Below, piece after piece: positions 27,901 through 39,900 of a stretch of DNA of 64,000 nucleotides (the first letter of the stretch is position 1; each line of letters opens with the position of its first letter). Under the pieces are notes generated by a model. That model was not told the DNA's origin. It worked only from the letters and a program-made list of their open reading frames with translations, and ran no database searches. This stretch comes from Acholoe squamosa. Taxonomy: Eukaryota > Annelida > Polychaeta > Phyllodocida > Polynoidae. Both the position numbers and the translations under genes were made by a program. The DNA lies in NCBI GenBank assembly GCA_949317995.1, contig OX439044.1, forward strand, positions 19,368,641 to 19,432,640. Reading direction: 5' to 3'.

Positions 27901-30900
27901 TGGCAGCCTCCAAGCAGATGGCTCCTTGACCAACATGCTTAGGAATGTGCATGGAGAGTGTACAAATGCCCTACACTTGCCATGGATCCGATTTCCGAGA
28001 CTTTCATCCCAGTGCTCGATCGTGGAGCAGATATTGTGGAACTGCTGCCCTTCCACGTCTACGTGACATGGCAAATGCAATATTTAATCCTCCCATCTCA
28101 CACTGCCAAAAAAGTCTTCAAAAGTCTTCTTTACTGCACTGCTATCTGGGGCTTCATTGTAGAAACTACACCGATTCACTGCATTGCAATTATCTATAGT
28201 GGTTCAATGTCCAATTTTACTAGGATCCCTGGTATATTCAACTGTTATTTCTTAGAGCATTGCAAGGAAAAATGCATCTTTGTAGTTTAGTTTCTGAGAG
28301 TGACTCCATTTATACTGCCCTACATACTGGGAAGCTTATCAGTAAGATACCGAGGGGCTATGCATCCCAGCCGGCTCTATCTTTTAGTAAATGTCCCTAG
28401 AATACGGCAGATTGAGGTCCTAGGCCCTTTATTATTGATACATAGGGTTAGACTGACCATATATGGTCAGTCTCTATAGAGAAACAATCAGTATTTGTGA
28501 AATGTGTTCGAAGTTGACTGATTTGAAATCTGTATGTAATTTCCTTTCGTATGATACCATGATACCTGGTCTTATGTACCCCCCCCCCCCCAATGAGAAG
28601 AGCTGGGGGAGGATTAAAATGCCATTATATACATAAAATGCCATCCTCATAGTGCATTAATGCACTAGCCGTATTTTACTTGGTATTGCATTAATGCACT
28701 AGCAGTCTAGAAAGAGTTAAAGTACTAGCCGTTATCGAAATGAAGTGATAATTAGGTTGAGGTCAATGGATGATATCTATCCTAATGAGCTTTATGATAA
28801 TAGCTTTTATTGACAACAAAGGGTGTGGTCATTGCTGACCTATGTGTCATAGGATAGTATAAGTTATATGATAGTAGCGTTAAATTGATGTATTTGCAAG
28901 TCTCGATAGTAATCTGTGAACGTACGTCTTAGTAGCTGATAGAAGAAGCCCCTAACTCTCAACTAAAAAAAAACACCAAAAAAACTCGAGGGGTTAGGAT
29001 AAGAGTTAACCCTGTATCACACACTGACATACCATAGGTTTAGGGCTACAGGGTTCGTTGACAGGATGAGAGACCATATGGGATGGAAGCCACACCCTGG
29101 AGGCCTGCCTCATTCACTCAGGGTAAAATTGGATATGGCAGTCAATCTGCAGCACTGCTCCTCCTGTGTAGAGATAATTCTCTCCACAAAAAAGGCTGAT
29201 TGTGCTGATAGATTGATGTTGCATGAGCAAAAAACGATTTTCCATTTATTTTCTATGTTTAACGCCCATGTGGTTTCTATTTTGGAAGCAGATAGGACTA
29301 TAAGTGTGAATAAGAATCAAGTTTTTATTAGACCACCATCCCAAGATCTATTGAATAAGGGGGGAAAGAAAACCAGTGTACATGTATAGTGCAGTGGCTA
29401 CACAGTTAATCTGTATTCCAAATATTCTTCAGTATTTAATATAAAGAGGACCTCATTAGAGATAAAACATAAGTAGAGCTAATACGGTCACCATTTTATT
29501 TAGCAGTGCTTCACTTTGTACAACTCTACTGCTAACTAGCTTGTGCTAAAACAGACCTTGGGGATCCTCCCATCCCTTCGCATGGGAGATATTGTGGTGC
29601 TGGGACCGGGCTGTAGGATCAGCTGTCTTGATGCAGACCACGGGACTGTTTAGACACTGCCGCCCTGGTCCTCAGTCACAACACGTGAGGTGTGGTGGGG
29701 AGGAGAGTCGGTGAGAGATATATACACATGGGCGAAGTAATGTGTTAAAGGGAGTTGAAGAATGTTTGGTTGGGAAGCTAGGTCCTAATTGAATTATGGG
29801 TAATTCAATTAGCAATGTTAATAATAGTTAGAAATCCATTCCCCTTGACATTTACTCTATACCTATAACTGGGATCTATAATGCATCAAACACTGACTAG
29901 TCACTGCGACATATAGGATGCATTTATTCAGGATACTCCGTAGAGCTTATTCATGGCAACACAAATATCAAATGACAACTGATACAAGGCAATCAACACA
30001 TGTAATATAATAGCACAGTACCTTATAGTGGTTCCTACCACAATAACACAGTCCTAATACAGAGTCCTTATGATATGTCTACTGGTGCACACCCAGGCCA
30101 CAGGCCAGCCTGGCCTCAGTCCTCCAGAGTGTGGGTGTGGATAATGGTGGAAGAGGTCTAAGACCTTACTCCATGTAGTCTTGAAGATAGCTGGATGTGG
30201 TGTGTGTCAGTGTCAGGGATGCAGGGGTTTAAGTAGTGCCCCACCAGTCAGGTGTGACAGCAGCTTTTCCCCTCTCCTACTGCAGTGGGCTTTCCAGCTT
30301 TAGCTCACACAGGGGATTTCACACCCCCTTGGCCTACTGTGCACTACACCCCACAGAAAGCTTTCTGACATGTGACACTTGGTTACTGTTGACATATAGT
30401 TCATTTTGATATTTGACAAATATCCATCATTTTGATACTCATAAAATCATAATTATCATAAAAAGTGATAAATTATAATCCATATAAATCCACAATTATG
30501 ATTATGATATAATCATAATTGCTACTCTCAGCAGTAGTACACCTTACATTACATCACAATTCCGTTTCTAGCTGATATATACCTAATATTACACCTCGGG
30601 TACTAAAATCTTTTGTACCACTCAAAAGACACTCAAATCGCACCTTGTCGCTTTATGTAGTTTTGCAATTTTTATGTGTTTTCAGTTTGGGTATACTTGA
30701 CTTAAGACTAGGTGAAAAAGAATTCCATGTTTTCATAATGCTCACACATATTCAGCATAGAAGATCCATTACCAGGATCTTATTCTTAAATACATACTCT
30801 GTGATAAACAATTCATTATTCATATACTCATCTTAATCATTTCAACACAATATAGTAATAATCATATATCCATAACCCCAATAATATCATTGGGAGAAAT

Positions 30901-33900
30901 ATGAAATTCTCCGGATTGTAGGTCCAAGACCAGGATCTTAAATGAAACGATCAGTCACACACTCTTTTACATGGAAATCCATCATCAGGATGGCAATCAA
31001 ATCAATTGTTCAGCATACATCAAAGACAATCCTAAAATAACACTCTTGTTATAAAAGTAGATCCACCATAGAAATCCACTCGTATCTGGTCCTTTATGAA
31101 CCAATTGATATTGATACACCTTAAAATAAAACATTTCATTTGCAAAATAAATCATCTTAATCCTATATGTTTCTAAACACTTTATGTACAGTCTCTATTC
31201 ATACCAATGGCTAACTGGGGTTACCATGGTATATTTCTGTCCAGACATGGATGTGGTGGGGAGTCACTCCATGTAAATACATATTATCTTCTTAAATCAG
31301 CTGGTCCTCTAAGTCAGTCATGTGCTAGGTGCAGTACGTCGCACTTGGGTCCAAGGTACATGACCGCTTCGCATGGTAGCATCTGGGCGTTTTGTGAACA
31401 CAAGCATCCCTCGACTCATTGCATCTGCTCCGGCTCTGCATCAGTGGTCAAGAGGCTACAGGAAATCACTATCTGTAGATCAGAAGGATTGTGAAAAAGA
31501 TGCACAATTTAGCCAAATAATGTACACAAAACATAATCTCAACAGTGACATAGGTAACAATGTAAGCATGACAATATACAACCAGGCTTTTGTTTCTACA
31601 TGTATCCTCCTTCACATAATTATTCTTCATTAGAACTTACCTTCTGAAAACAGCTTTCTCTCACCTTTGGGTGATGCACTCTTAAGTATGTCAGGCATTT
31701 CCAAGCCTCTCCTCTTTGACATACACATCTAGACACTGTTACTTCATCCTTGGGCCCGCGTGTCTCAAACTTATCTTGTGTGCTCTCTCCTACCCTTCAT
31801 GGTGGCATCCTAGCCTACCAGGTCTTTCTTACTCACCAGGCTGCCCTTGACACCTGTCAAGCACCTATATCTCTTATCAAGTCTCAGTACCTTATTGTTG
31901 TGAAATGTCAAATTAGGTTATTGTGTGTCTTAGAGATAGGCCGAGCTTCATAGTGATGACCTTTTGTGGGGTCCTAATGTTCCATTGAAACATGGGCCCT
32001 GCCATTACCATCTCACCATATCTCAATCCAGGAAAACCATAAGGATAGTACATGAGATACAAAAATTCAACAGATGTACCTTTGTTCTGTAGCATGTTTT
32101 AAGTACCCAGTCCTATTCTGAGGTGGGTAAATAATGATTATGCCCAAACTGCCATTGTTTTCTTGCATAGTGGTGTACCTACTCCTTTTGATTTATAGTT
32201 CTTGTCTTGTTAGGCTGTGCTACTTATAATAAGTAGTCTGTGCGCTCATAATAGGCTTTGCTAGGCTTTGTGTCTAATCTCTAATCTCTGGCTTGAGCTG
32301 GAGAATTAGTAGAAAACCCCTTTCTCCAACTAGGGTCTTAGAGCAGCACTTGATACATTTCTGAGACTGGCTTGCCTTAGAAATGGTTTGCTCAATAAGA
32401 AATTTACAGTGTTGTCAAACATCTGCATTTTGTTGGCATTATAGTAAACTTATAGGCTGGATTGCTTTATAAGATACCTTATGCCTCTATCACATAAATA
32501 TATATTCTGGGTATTGTTCACAAAAACACTATATAGCTCACCTGCGTCCAGGTAAAGGTATATAGGTTAAGACTTGTGATTCATCACCAGTTCACCATAC
32601 ATCTGGCAAATGTATGATATGAAACAATAAATTAGAAGGATAGTTCCTACTCTACGAATGGTTGTAGTAAAGTGACAGTTATCACACACATTAAGCACCT
32701 AAACATAATATGCCCGGAACACCTATGCTTCCAATAAGCACCATAAAACTGCCATCTTTCCACTTCCATTTAGAAATTATATACACTCATTAGAAATTCT
32801 AACGAGATCGTAGTCGGGGGACATCGCGTATCTTTGAAGTCAGGTCACTTGTTACAAACTTGCTTTGTGCCATTGTATCTAAATGTTCAATTGGTAACCA
32901 TATAATGTCACCATCTTTGAAATGGACTAAATATTTCATGTCTTCACCCCTTGGTTTGCACACATCTGTAACACTCTTTATCTCATGATATGTGGGTGAG
33001 CCATCAGTGGGTATAGTTTTAGCTGCTTTTGGTACAATCCTGTGACTCACTGGGATCTTGACTGACTGTTGGACATCAATTGGGATGGTATCTATGAGAG
33101 CCAATTGTTCATCACCTGTCTGTCCATCCTCTTCATGAACATCCCCATCAAGATCTTTCATAGGTACAGCTTCTTGCTGTTTCTCCTTAGTATCATCCAG
33201 TGTGAAACTTTCATTTGGAAGATCTGACTCATCCAACTCCTCTGGATCTTGCATATTTTGTTCTTCCTCCATGACACCAAGCCATCTCTTCTCAACCTCT
33301 TTCCTAGATAAGCCTTTCTTAAGCCTCATGATTGTGACTGGCCTATTCATAAACTTCCCTGTCTTGGCATGTTTCAAGAAGACTGTGGTTTCTGTGTGGT
33401 ATCTCACAAGAAGATAGGGTCCATGGAAGACCCTTGCTAACTTGAGTTTGGTTTTCGGATCTTTGATCCTTGGCCAATACAACCAACAGATATTTCCTTC
33501 TTTCATCCTTGGATCATAGGCACCACGGTCATATCTCTTCTTCATTTGTTCTTGAACATGCCTCATATGTCTTCCTGCACACTCAGCCGCCTTCTCCTGG
33601 GATTGTAATATGTCTGCAAGATGTTCATTTACAGACTTGGCTTCTTTTGCATCAATCTTAAGCTGGTTTTCTGTTGGAAAGAGGGGCTCAATTCCATGAC
33701 AAAGCATGAAAGCTGTATGTCCCGTGGCATACGCTGGTGTAGAATTCAAGCTGAATTCCACTGCTTCCAAATGTTTGTCCCAGTCCTTCTGGTTTTCACT
33801 CACATAATTTCTGATGACACCTAGAATAGAGCGATTTGTTCGTTCAACCAGGCCAGAGGCCTGTGGATGAAGGACAGAATTGAATTGCTGTTGTATGTTG

Positions 33901-36900
33901 TAGGTGGCACAAACTGATTCAAACACCTTACTTGCAAAGGATTTTCCATTATCCATCACCAATCTCCTTGGTGTACCAAATCTACAGATGACTTTGTTGT
34001 AGATTGCTCTAGATACTGTTGGTGCCTGAAGATTTGGAATGGCAAAACAGATCACAAATCGTGAATAGTAGTCCACTAGTACTATTATATGTTCATTCAT
34101 GGAGAGTGTGATTGGCAGTCTCTCTAGAGCATCTAGATTCCAAGTATCAAAGGGTCTGGGACTAGGGTCTCGAATGATGAGGGGTGGCTTTATTGGCCTT
34201 GTCATTCTCTTGGTCTGGGCACAGTCCTCACATGAGGCACAGTAGTCAGTCACATCCAAGGACATTTTTGGCCAAAAATATCTTGATCTCATTGCCCCTA
34301 GCATCTTGTTAACTCCTAGATGGCCTCCTAGAGGGTCATCATGATGTGCCTGTAAGACCCGTAGTCTCATCTCCCCTTGAGGTACAACAATTAATGCAGT
34401 AACCTCAGCCTTAGGCCCCATAGATACATCCATGAAATAGAGTATTCTATCTACTATGGTATAATGAGCCTCACGAAGTATCAATGCCCTGGCTTGTTTA
34501 GCAGCATGTGGTAATCGGCCATTATTTAAGTAGTCTATCACACCTGCACAAAAGTCATCACCTTCCTGTTCTTCACTCATCTCTTCTCTTGAGATACCTA
34601 GCAAAGGGAAATGTTCCCTTGATTGCTTTCTAACTTGTGAAGTGTACTTCCTTCTCTTGGCTTCTCTGCGTGTAATAGGCTCTGCACCGATTGCTGCAAG
34701 TTCTACTGGGTCTGGACTGTAATATTCCTGCTCTTCTTGTGACCTAGTATAATATTTTACCTCCACATGAGTGCTAAAATGCACACTCTTCTTACCACTT
34801 TGCTTCTTTGCCAACCTGTTCAATCGCCTTTCTCTCTTTGGTATACGATGTGTTGATGGGGGCTTTGACGTTTGTACCTCATTTATACTGATGCTACAAA
34901 GAGCTGGGAATGATTCCATCATTTCCTCAATGCCGTCTCTCTCATAGGGTTTGCCTTCTAGCCTACTCAGGCTATCAGGTACCACATTCTCTTTTCCTTT
35001 TACATGCTCAACAGTATACTGAAATTGTCTCAGATCAGCTGCCCACCTAATCTGTCTAGGGGATAGCTTACTCCGAGGGTTCAGTATATACTGGAGTGGA
35101 GCATGATCCGTCCTTATCAGGAATTTCTTGCCTTCGAGGTATACTCTCCAGTGCAGGCATGCATAGACAATGCCTGCGAGTTCTCTGTCAAGTGTCGAAT
35201 AGTTTCTTTGGGCTGGGCTGAGCAGTTTGGCTGTATATGCAATGGGTCTGAGATTCTTCTCTTCATCATACTGACTCAGAGTTCCACCTATTCCATAGTC
35301 CGAGGCATCTGTTGTTACGATGAACTCCTTATTGAAATTGGGGTACATGAGTAGACAGTCTGATGTCAGTGCTTCCTTAAGATCTTCAAAGGCTTCCATT
35401 TGTTCTGTGCCCCAATTCCACTCCCTTTTCTTCTTTGTCAATTCATATAGACATCTTGCTCTAGTAGCATAGTTTGGTATGAATTTCCGGTAGAACCCTG
35501 TCATACCTAAAAACCTTCGGACTTGGGTTTGATTCCTCGGTGGTTTGATGTCTCTTATAGCTTGTACTTTGGCAGGGTTTGGGCGGATCCCTTCTTTGTT
35601 GAGTATGTGTCCCAGAAATGGAACTTCTGGTGCAGCAATAATACATTTTGCTGGTTTGAGTCTGAGCCCTGAACTTTGTATCCTGCGTAACACCTCACCT
35701 AAGTCTTCCAGGTGTTGTTCAAAGGTGTTAGAAAACACCAGGATGTCATCGATATAGCATATACAGTTTTTAAACTGTAACCCTTGTAGAACAAGGTCCA
35801 CTACCATCTGACAACTACGGGCTGCATTTCTCAATCCCATACTGAGTCTTTTGTATCTGAACTTGCCAAATGGTGTGAGGAACCCTGTGTAGTCCCTGCT
35901 CTTCTCAGAGATAGGTATTTGGTGGAAAGCCATCATTAAGTCCAGTGCTGAAATGTAATTTGGCTGTATCTGTCCTACAGCGTCAAGTGCATCATCTATT
36001 CTGGGTATAGCTAGATATTGTGGTACTGTAACTTGATTCAAATTACGATAATCGCAAACAAGTCTCTGTCCTCCTGAAGACTTAGCTACCAGAAAAGCTG
36101 GACTAGCCCATGAACCATCATAGCTGGGTTCGACAATACCTAGACGTACTTGTTCATCAACCGCTTTCTTAAGATTTTCACGCATCTTGGGAGACACCCT
36201 AAAGGGCATCTGCTGGACTGGTTTTGCATCTGGGATCACCTCAATTTCATGTTCAATCCAATCAGTGCATCCCACTTTACCATCTGGACCTACAAAGGCC
36301 CCACAGTTATCTCTCAAGAGAGCATCCATCCTTGCCCTCTGCTCTTCTGTCAACTTTGATTTGGAATAGTTAACCTTGGGTGTAAAGGTGGGTGTTGGTT
36401 CTGTCTTCTCCTTGTCTTCAACCTGTGGATCAAATATACCTACCGAAGATATGTGGACACACTCATCACCTGTGAGTTGCCTCAATGTTCCCAGGGCAGT
36501 ACCTTGCCCTATCTCAACCTCATGATCTGAAAAGTTAACAAATCTAACAGGTACAGTGCCTTTATGCACTCGTTCACAGCACCTTGCTGTCCACACCTCT
36601 GGCTGTTTTGTAACCTTGAACCCTACATAATTAAAGAACATACCTTCTTTCAAAGCTGAATCCACTGGGAGACTGCACAACATTTCAGTATGTGCTGGAA
36701 TAGTCAGTATACTGTTAGACCTTACCACACACTGCTTGTCGTCTGGCGGTGTGTCTCGAGCTGAATACATGATATTCATACCATACTGTTTCAGGAAATC
36801 CCGCCCTAGTACAACGTCTAGCCTAAGGCCTGGGATGACATGAAACAATACATCATATGTGGAATCCTCAATTGTGATTATGCCCCGCATATCACAATGA

Positions 36901-39900
36901 GCATCCACAACCTGTCCTCCTGCAAAAGTGACAAATACACGTGAAGGATACTCAACAATCTCATTGTTAGCCTGTTTCACCCGGTTGTAATAGTCAAGAC
37001 TCACACAGCACCGATCTGCCCCAGTATCGACCAATGCCCGTGCACACGTCTGACCTATGCACACCTGAACACAATTATCCTCTGTCAAGAGATGTGAAGC
37101 CATGTAGGCCTTACCTTTCTGATGAACCTTACTCTGGCGTTCGCAAATTGATGCTATCTTGAGTCGTGTGTGATGGAATTGAGATCCACTAGCGTCCGTC
37201 GGTACCTCAAGCGACCGGCCCTGTCTACCCTTTGGATCCTCATACGGTACATTCCCCATGGCACACTCCCGACTGCAACATAAATCTCCATCATTTAAAC
37301 AATTTGCGCAACAATTATCAGTTTCAGGATGTTCATCATCTCTATAATACACCTTGCCTGTAAGAGGATCTTTCTTGTAAAAGAAACTATACCTTTGAGC
37401 TACATCAACCTCAGAAACAGTAGGATCCTGTATCTCACTTAATCTATTATCATCACACAAAGGATTCTTTAGTTTCCTACCTTCATTATTTACACAGTGG
37501 TTATCTTTATCTGACACAACCGATACACTTGTGCCACTACGGGTTACCTTACCCATACTAGAACCTTCCCCCTCTCTTTCCCCATAGGGAGGAGGAGACT
37601 CTAGTTTCCCTGGCTCTTGGAACCTTGGTTGCTGTTCCTGTAGTGGGATGGGGACTTTGACCGCTGTCTGGTTGACTTCTTCAGCATTTCCTCCAACCGC
37701 GCCAGTCGGTCAGCTACTGCTCCGAAGCTGTTGTCCTTGGATCCTGAGTTGTTGCTCTCACTGCTGGAATGGTGGTTGCCACCACTGGGACCACTGCTGT
37801 TGTTGTAACCACTGTTGTAGTTGTAGCCACCATTGTTGTTCCTCTGGTTATGGTGGCAGCCACCGCGGCCACGGCCTCGCCCACGACTGCGACCATGACC
37901 TTGACCTTGGCCCTGACCACCATTATTCCTCTTTGGAGCTGGACATCCCCTTGCCATATGTCCATATTTCTGGCAATTATAACATTGGATGTCCATAGCA
38001 GCCACATTAAAACTCTCTTTAAAAGAGGCAAGCTCCTGTCTTAGTTTGTCAACCTCACTGACAGGTTCACTAACTGCTTCTACAGCACTGACAGACACTT
38101 GCTGAGTTTTAAGTGCTGCCATCTGGGCTTGCTGTGCTGCATACTGATTCCGCAGTGTCTGCAGCTCCAGTTCTAGCTTAGAGAGAGAAGTATTATGAGT
38201 TTTACTCACATCCATTGTCTTTTGCATGATGGCCAGCACCTGCTGATTCTGGCTATGGTCCATCTGCGACTTATAGATGGCAAAGTCTTCATCTGCCTCA
38301 CGGCAGATTTTGATTGCATCCTTGAAGCAGGTAGGGTTGCCATCCCTAATTTTGGATTGGTATGGTCCTGTCACAGCCATTAAAAAGGAATGTAACATCT
38401 TGGCATCACTTAGTCCCAACCTCCTATATGCCCTGGTGGCCTTAATTATAAAGTCTTCTATGGTCTGACTAGGGTCCATTACCAATTTGCTTAACTTGTC
38501 GTAGTCTTTAGGGGTGAGCTTGGCAAATCTATCTGTGAAGGCTGTTTTTACTTCTCCCCATGTACTCAAACCTTCTATCTGGTCTGTGTGATACCAGTCC
38601 TCTGCAGGTCCCTCAAGAAATGAAGGGAAGACCTGTCTTGTGGTCTTATCTGCATCCCTGTGTGGGCCCTGCAGCTCTATATACCTCTCAAAGCTCTTAA
38701 CCCATAGTGCTGGATCTGATAATTTACTGTCTCTGAAATTAGGGGGAGGTCTGGCTCTAATAGACCGGCCCCTAACATCCTCATCCTGTATCACCACCTG
38801 CTGAACACCATTATTTTGTCCCACACCTACATTTTGTAGGGCTGCATTCAGCCTCTCTGTGAAAGTGTCTAAAGTTCTCTGCCCCTCCTGGGTCTGATTT
38901 GCCTGCATTGTTTGAGTTTTCTCCTCTAACAATTGGGCAAAACAATTATACAGTTCTTGGAATTTGGTCTCTAAAGTGTCTCTGAGTTGCCTTGCGGTTG
39001 CCATGATACCTGAATTAAGTACGACTTCTCCACCAGCCAAATGTTAAAGGGAGTTGAAGAATGGTTGGGAAGCTAGGTCCTAATTGAATTATGGGTAATT
39101 CAATTAGCAATGTTAATAATAGTTAGAAATCCATTCCCCTTGACATTTACTCTATACCTATAACTGGGATCTATAATGCATCAAACACTGACTAGTCACT
39201 GCGACATATAGGATGCATTTATTCAGGATACTCCGTAGAGCTTATTCATGGCAACACAAATATCAAATGACAACTGATACAAGGCAATCAACACATGTAA
39301 TATAATAGCACAGTACCTTATAGTGGTTCCTACCACAATAACACAGTCCTAATACAGAGTCCTTATGATATGTCTACTGGTGCACACCCAGGCCACAGGC
39401 CAGCCTGTGTGTGGGTGTGGATAATGGTGGAAGAGGTCTAAGACCTTACTCCATGTAGTCTTGAAGATAGCTGGATGTGGTGTGTGTCAGTGTCAGGGAT
39501 GCAGGGGTTTAAGTAGTGCCCCACCAGTCAGGTGTGACAGCAGCTTTTCCCCTCTCCTACTGCAGTGGGCTTTCCAGCTTTAGCTCACACAGGGGATTTC
39601 ACACCCCCTTGGCCTACTGTGCACTACACCCCACAGAAAGCTTTCTGACATGTGACACTTGGTTACTGTTGACATATAGTTCATTTTGATATTTGACAAA
39701 TATCCATCATTTTGATACTCATAAAATCATAATTATCATAAAAAGTGATAAATTATAATCCATATAAATCCACAATCATGATTATGATATAATCATAATT
39801 GCTACTCTCAGCAGTAGTACACCTTACATTACATCACAATTCCGTTTCTAGCTGATATATACCTAATAAATGTCTGTCTCAAAGGACCTGGTAGAAACCA

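Larger units (their letters stand above)
29743..39868 (-). mobile_element. Ty3/Gypsy LTR retrotransposon, near-complete, antisense within intron 1
   Basis: Two LTRs (29743-30593 and 39042-39868) enclose gag (39004-37601) and pol (37556-32799, minus strand) and a 2.2-kb non-coding 3' part. In every part I compared, the LTRs differ only by two small indels (4 and 15 bp) and one substitution, so insertion is recent. AATG flanks both outer ends (29739-29742 and 39869-39872), a likely target duplication. Gag and pol are in different frames and joined by a probable -1 shift. All catalytic motifs are present with no internal stops. It lies antisense to the host gene, as expected for a tolerated intronic insertion. 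Confidence 0.93.

Noticed and set aside
27595..28080. 161-codon minus-strand frame and overlapping plus-strand frames
   Set aside because: Several registers are open at once, with no domain, splice context or family resemblance.
37648..38044. Cys/His- and Val/Thr-rich frames opposite gag
   Set aside because: Shadow of the Gly/Asn-rich gag tail on the other strand.
39005..39040. Gag start at 39040
   Set aside because: That codon is TTG and lies in the primer-binding site; the first ATG is at 39004.
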